DNA of 64,000 nucleotides from assembly GCF_024138395.1 (NCBI RefSeq), contig NZ_JAMYDU010000001.1, positions 558,001 through 622,000 of the forward strand, written 5' to 3'. Source of the DNA: Pseudomonas mandelii (GTDB taxonomy: Bacteria; Pseudomonadota; Gammaproteobacteria; Pseudomonadales; Pseudomonadaceae). Under the pieces are notes generated by a model. That model saw nothing but the letters and a program-made list of their open reading frames with translations. It had not been told where the DNA came from and did not search any database. Position 1 is the first letter of the stretch. Every line of letters begins with the position of its first letter. Positions 60,132 through 64,000 of this stretch are shown here, piece by piece. The position numbers and the translations under genes are program-made.

Positions 60132-61583
60132 ATGCGCCCGATTACCCGACGTCAGCTACTCGCCGCCACTGCTTGCGGGGCTGCCGGCCTGGCCAATGCC
60201 GCCGATCCTGATGCGAGTCCGGACAAGGCGAGATTTCTGCAATCAGGAACGGGCACCGAATTGCGCACTGTCGGCGACAAGCTCAAGGAACGTCACAGCC
60301 TGCTCGACTTCATGAGCCAAGCACAACGAGACGATGTGACTTCGGGAGCCGCGCTGCTCGACCACACATCCGCGATCAATCGAGCCTTTGCCTCGGGGTA
60401 TGAAATCGAGTTGCCTGACGGGGTGCTCAATGCCCAATACATCGATCTGGTCGACGGTACTCGCGCCATCGGCAAGGGGCATATCGCCGGTCGCATGGAT
60501 ACCAGGAACTGGAGTGGCACAGTGATCAGAGCCTTGCCCTCCAGTGAGCGAAAATTCATCCGCATGCCCACGGGCAAAATCAGGGGGGTTTTGCTGGAGG
60601 GGTTTACGCTGGCCGGAGACCCTGTGCAAAACCCGTTGCAGGACGGCATCAGCCTGGAGGGAGTAGTGTCGGGTCGTGACGGCGGCTTGTGGGATTTCGA
60701 GCTGCGCCGCCTGTTCATCAAAGGGTTTGCCGGTGACGGCTTGCGGCTGGTGGGGGGCCATAAGGATTATCAGGCTCCCGTGCAGTTCGGCCATGTCGCT
60801 CATGTGCTCGTTGAACGACCCGTGGCCACGGCGCGTAGCCTGGTGTTGATGGGGCAGTGCGAACATATCGAATTCGACGAATGCCGATTCGATGGCGTGT
60901 ACGGCCTGGGACCTGTGGGCACGGGTTCCTTTATCGGCAGGTTCGATCCTTCCTACGACATCAGGCCCAACAACATCACCTTCACCAACCCCAGTTTTCA
61001 GCGCGCCGATATCGGCATCGAAATCGACCGCTGCGAAAACATCGTGATGATTGCACCCTGGTTTGAAACGGTTAATACCGCGATTGTCCAAAAGAACTCA
61101 TCCGCCGGGCTGGAGTTGATCGCGCCACGCTTCGCCAATGTCGTCACTGGCCTGGATTGCGGCAAGAACTGCAGGGCATCGATTCGCTCCCCCATCGTCG
61201 CGGGAAGCATGTCGAACCTGGTCGTCGGCAGCGACCATGCCGGCGTCAGGCTCGATTCACCCTCCAAGGTCGGCGTCGAGACTCGCGGTGTTCATTCCAC
61301 TGTTTCGTTTAATGCCGGACGCCGGCTTGAGGTCAAGGCCCATGCCTTGGTCAACGTCGAGTTCGGTCCAGGGGTGACGATAGAAGCGATCAACGGCTAC
61401 CACATGCCGGGAGAAACCTTGACCCTGCTGGTCAGCTCCAATCCTGTGAGATTCATGACGGGAGGCAATCTCGCTCTAGGGAGCCAGGGCCCTTTTAAAA
61501 TATTGGTCCCTGGTAGCAGCATCACCTTCATTCGAACAGATGCACCCGGCGTCGTAGCCTGGCAATGCATCGGACTGGTGTGA
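60132..61583 (+). CDS. Tat-exported right-handed beta-helix protein
   Basis: A 483-residue protein with an apparent twin-arginine signal (TRRQLLAATACGAAGLANA) followed by repeated short strand patterns typical of a pectate-lyase-like right-handed beta-helix (FTLAGD, ISLEGVV, LRLVGG, IEFDECRFDG, IEIDRCENIV). Exported beta-helix proteins in such loci are polysaccharide lyases, epimerases or hydrolases, acting in the periplasm. No catalytic residues can be assigned from sequence. It follows the WcaJ-type gene by about 140 bp. Confidence 0.72.
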   Translation: MRPITRRQLLAATACGAAGLANAADPDASPDKARFLQSGTGTELRTVGDKLKERHSLLDFMSQAQRDDVTSGAALLDHTSAINRAFASGYEIELPDGVLNAQYIDLVDGTRAIGKGHIAGRMDTRNWSGTVIRALPSSERKFIRMPTGKIRGVLLEGFTLAGDPVQNPLQDGISLEGVVSGRDGGLWDFELRRLFIKGFAGDGLRLVGGHKDYQAPVQFGHVAHVLVERPVATARSLVLMGQCEHIEFDECRFDGVYGLGPVGTGSFIGRFDPSYDIRPNNITFTNPSFQRADIGIEIDRCENIVMIAPWFETVNTAIVQKNSSAGLELIAPRFANVVTGLDCGKNCRASIRSPIVAGSMSNLVVGSDHAGVRLDSPSKVGVETRGVHSTVSFNAGRRLEVKAHALVNVEFGPGVTIEAINGYHMPGETLTLLVSSNPVRFMTGGNLALGSQGPFKILVPGSSITFIRTDAPGVVAWQCIGLV

Positions 61584-61609
61584 CGTAACAAACCAATTCT
61601 GCTGACGCT

Positions 61610-61969
61610 CTAGCGTAGCCAGTACCTCGCCACCAACAGGCCCATCAACACGCCGACAGTATTTGCCAGCATGTCGTAAGGCGAAGCCGTGCGCAGCGGC
61701 ATCAAACCTTGCGAGGCCTCGATGAGTACGCCGGTGAGCAAACACCCCACGGCGATCCAGCGAAATTTCACATGGGGAAAGGCCAGGCGGCAGCTGCACG
61801 CAAATACCAGAAAGCCGATCCAGTGATGGAGCTTGTCCTCATCGACGAACAGCTCCGGGATCGGCTGAGAGCGCAATCCGGCGAACAGCAGAATCACGGT
61901 CACCGTGGCAAAGACCAGGCCCCGGATCCAGAACGGCATCTCGACCAAGCTCTTGAGCCACGTGATCAT
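61610..61969 (-). CDS. VanZ-like membrane protein
   Basis: A 119-residue protein with about four membrane helices and the VanZ pattern (DKLHHWIGFLVFACSCRLAF, GVLIEASQGLMPLRTASPYD with the Asp-Met before the last helix). Small VanZ-like proteins occur in several exopolysaccharide loci. Its ATG overlaps the YjbH-like stop (ATGA), so the two are translated together. Confidence 0.85.
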   Translation of the reverse strand: MITWLKSLVEMPFWIRGLVFATVTVILLFAGLRSQPIPELFVDEDKLHHWIGFLVFACSCRLAFPHVKFRWIAVGCLLTGVLIEASQGLMPLRTASPYDMLANTVGVLMGLLVARYWLR

Positions 61970-64000
61970 TCGGTAATTTTCTCGAAGTTGTTGTAGAACA
62001 GGTCGCTGTCGCGCCCGTCGGTCATGGTTTGCAGCGAGTAGGCACGGCTCAGGCGTGCACCGCCATCGCGGGTCAGTGGCGCCCAGACGATGTTGGCCCG
62101 ACGCATGGTGGAGGTACTCATCAACTCATCGAACGGGATGGAAACATAGATCCCTTTGTCGAAGCTGCCCTCGCCAAACTCCTCCTTCGACGCGCTGGTC
62201 AGGGTGACCCAGGCGCCAAACTTCACGCCGTTCTTGAACACCCGCGACAAATCGACGGTGGTGCCCCAGTCCCGCGCCAGATAACGCCCGACACTGACCG
62301 CTGCAAGCATGTCATTGGGTAGCTCAGTATAGCTGGTGACATGGCCCGTCACGGTCTGGTAATCACGCAGGCCGAAGCCCTGATCATAGTTCCGCTGACG
62401 CACGAAGTTCAGGTCTGCGCCCACCGACCAGCGTTTCCCCGTGGGTCGATACAGCACTTCGCTGCCGACCCCGGCAAACATGGATTCCAGATAGCCGCCG
62501 TAGACCATGCCGTACAAATCCCGATCCAGCTGCGCCGCGTGGTTGAACTGGAACGTTGGCATCATCACATCGGAGGTGGTCATGTATTGGCGCAGATCAG
62601 TGCGCACGCGCGGCAGCCCGCTCGGCGCATCGTAGGTGAACTTGTCATAGTTGTTCAGCAGATTGGCGCTGAGCAAGCCGCTCCACCAGGTATTACGGGT
62701 GAAACGGTACTCTGCATCGGCATCGGCGGTGAACTGATAGATCAGTCCGTCGGGGCCGCCGATGTTCTGTTTGTAGCCCAGGCCCAAGCCGTAACTGAAT
62801 GGTTCCAACGCCTGGGTGTAGAGCGTGGTTTCCCGGTGCGCAGTCGCCGGATTAACTTCGGTGGTACGGTGCAGATCCTTCAGCGGCTGGTCATTGTTCA
62901 CGACCGCGCGGAACGTTTCGCGCGGCACGCTGGTTTCCTCGATGGACATGTCATAACGCTGGTTCACCAGAGTGAACCAATCGATGTCTTGATTGACGCT
63001 GTTATCGAGAATCCGGCTGGCTCGCCCGACGGCTTTGGACGGATAGAAATAGCGAGACTGTTCGCCATACACCATCAGCTCGGAGCCACGTTGGGTGATG
63101 CGTTTCACCTTGTAGCCGGCATTTTGCTGCAGCCGGTTAGAGACATCGGCCCAGTTGACCTGGTCAACCGGCGTCGACGGCGCCTGCACCGGCAACGGCT
63201 CCGCGGGAGGGTCATATGTCTTGACCGGCGCCTTGCGGCTGACAAAGTTGGTGTGCAGGGTGATGCCGAACATCGCCGTATTGCCACGCTCCCAGGCAGC
63301 GCTCAGATCGACACTGTCCGCGAGCTTGTAAACCACGCCGATGTTGATCGGCAGGTCTTGCTTGATCGAGTTGTCCAGTGGCTCGTTCTTGTAATCGTTG
63401 CCTTCGTATTCGATCTTCAGGCTTAGCGGTGCCCATGGCGTTTGGTAGGCAACCCCGCCAAACAACGAAGGGTGACCTCTGAAATACGCGTTGGTGTTCA
63501 CGTCCCCTGCCCTGGCGATAGCCGCCGTGCTTTCTGGCCGGTCGTTGAACTTGCTGCCGAAGACGGCGAGCGGGTTACTGAAATCCCCGCGATTACCCAG
63601 GTAGCCCCACGCAATACCGAGGCTGAAATCCAGGTCGCCATAACGCTTGTTCGCGACGAAATACTCGCTGGAAAACAACCCGGTACCGCCGATATCCCGG
63701 GCACCGACGGCGACCTGTGGCGCCCAGTGACTTTCTTCCCAAAGACGCACCTTGACGTCGATGGCCTTGTCTTTGAAGCTCTGGTCACCGCTCAATTCTT
63801 CAGTGCCGTACTTGCGGTTGGTGATCGCCGTGTAACGAAACGAGCCCTCCAGCCAATCGAACGGCTGCAGGGAAAAACCATAGCGGGTGTAGGGGTCGGT
63901 ACGGCTGGCAGTGGCACTCAACTCCCCTGCGGGAGCCATGCGCGCGGTGGGCGTTTGTAACAGACCGACGCCACCAAAATCATTCTGGGTGTAGCGTGGT
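61966..64000 (-). CDS. YjbH-like outer-membrane exopolysaccharide protein, C-terminal part
   Basis: About 677 residues are visible; the frame is open at the window's right edge, so the N-terminus and signal lie outside. The N-terminal visible part begins YTQNDFGGVGLLQTPTARM, followed by TRYGFSLQPFDWLEGSFRYT, and many amphipathic strands point to an outer-membrane beta-barrel of the YjbH type (Yjb exopolysaccharide systems). It overlaps the VanZ-like gene. The rest of the Yjb-like locus is presumably further right. Confidence 0.85.
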   Translation of the reverse strand, partial: PRYTQNDFGGVGLLQTPTARMAPAGELSATASRTDPYTRYGFSLQPFDWLEGSFRYTAITNRKYGTEELSGDQSFKDKAIDVKVRLWEESHWAPQVAVGARDIGGTGLFSSEYFVANKRYGDLDFSLGIAWGYLGNRGDFSNPLAVFGSKFNDRPESTAAIARAGDVNTNAYFRGHPSLFGGVAYQTPWAPLSLKIEYEGNDYKNEPLDNSIKQDLPINIGVVYKLADSVDLSAAWERGNTAMFGITLHTNFVSRKAPVKTYDPPAEPLPVQAPSTPVDQVNWADVSNRLQQNAGYKVKRITQRGSELMVYGEQSRYFYPSKAVGRASRILDNSVNQDIDWFTLVNQRYDMSIEETSVPRETFRAVVNNDQPLKDLHRTTEVNPATAHRETTLYTQALEPFSYGLGLGYKQNIGGPDGLIYQFTADADAEYRFTRNTWWSGLLSANLLNNYDKFTYDAPSGLPRVRTDLRQYMTTSDVMMPTFQFNHAAQLDRDLYGMVYGGYLESMFAGVGSEVLYRPTGKRWSVGADLNFVRQRNYDQGFGLRDYQTVTGHVTSYTELPNDMLAAVSVGRYLARDWGTTVDLSRVFKNGVKFGAWVTLTSASKEEFGEGSFDKGIYVSIPFDELMSTSTMRRANIVWAPLTRDGGARLSRAYSLQTMTDGRDSDLFYNNFEKITE

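Overview
The window looks like a chromosomal segment of a Pseudomonas, most likely of the P. fluorescens group. I base this on moderate-to-high GC coding DNA, two abundant intergenic repeat families (cores GTGGGAGCGGGCTTGCCC and GATCGCAGCCTGCGGCAG), DUF6124 genes, and pseudomonad-type LysR/AraC, pirin, YcaC and EPS genes. I see no rRNA, tRNA, CRISPR array, integrase or complete insertion sequence.

Left edge (1-7 kb): the end of a VasX-like (BTH_I2691-type) T6SS effector is followed by a DUF6708 membrane protein that may be its immunity factor. Next come AT-rich small genes: a toxin-tip-like fragment plus putative immunity gene, bracketed by two copies of a GGGGACAGATTTATTTTC palindrome, an unrecognised protein, an exported protein, and two consecutive genes each broken by a one-base frameshift (the second is DUF6124).

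7-17 kb: an orphan hybrid histidine kinase bracketed by degenerate direct repeats; small exported and cytoplasmic proteins; an ABC module (LolD-like ATPase, FtsX-like permease, AttH/CrtC-like lipoprotein); and a membrane sulfatase/phosphoethanolamine-transferase-like enzyme divergent from the next locus.

17.2-36 kb: a compact, one-direction exopolysaccharide locus of 17 genes, mostly joined by 4-8 bp stop/start overlaps. Ugd and a UDP-glucuronate 4-epimerase make UDP-GlcA and UDP-GalA. A WcaJ-type transferase starts the lipid-linked unit. Three glycosyltransferases extend it, and a Wzx-like flippase, Wzy-like polymerase, Wzz-like co-polymerase, OPX lipoprotein and kinase-like P-loop protein (no Walker A lysine) export it. 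Two different deacetylases, a FemAB-like protein, two paralogous GNAT-like proteins and a secreted glycosidase-like protein probably decorate or trim the polymer.

36-55 kb: ordinary accessory metabolism and regulation. This includes a SAM methyltransferase, a LysR/YcaC/amidohydrolase/ABM/DoxX gene set, an intact DUF6124 gene with a highly structured upstream region, LysR and AraC regulators, an alpha/beta hydrolase, a WrbA-like flavodoxin, two convergent paralogous winged-helix/P-loop regulators, a GlxA-type regulator, a pirin, an ABC exporter and a VOC protein. A 20-bp sequence is repeated exactly, in inverted orientation, in two divergent regulator promoter regions.

55.9-64 kb: what may be the left side of a second polysaccharide locus. 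Three AT-richer regulators come first (two response regulators with degenerate receivers around a degenerate EAL protein), then a second WcaJ-type transferase, a Tat-exported beta-helix protein, and opposing VanZ-like and YjbH-like genes. YjbH runs off the right edge.
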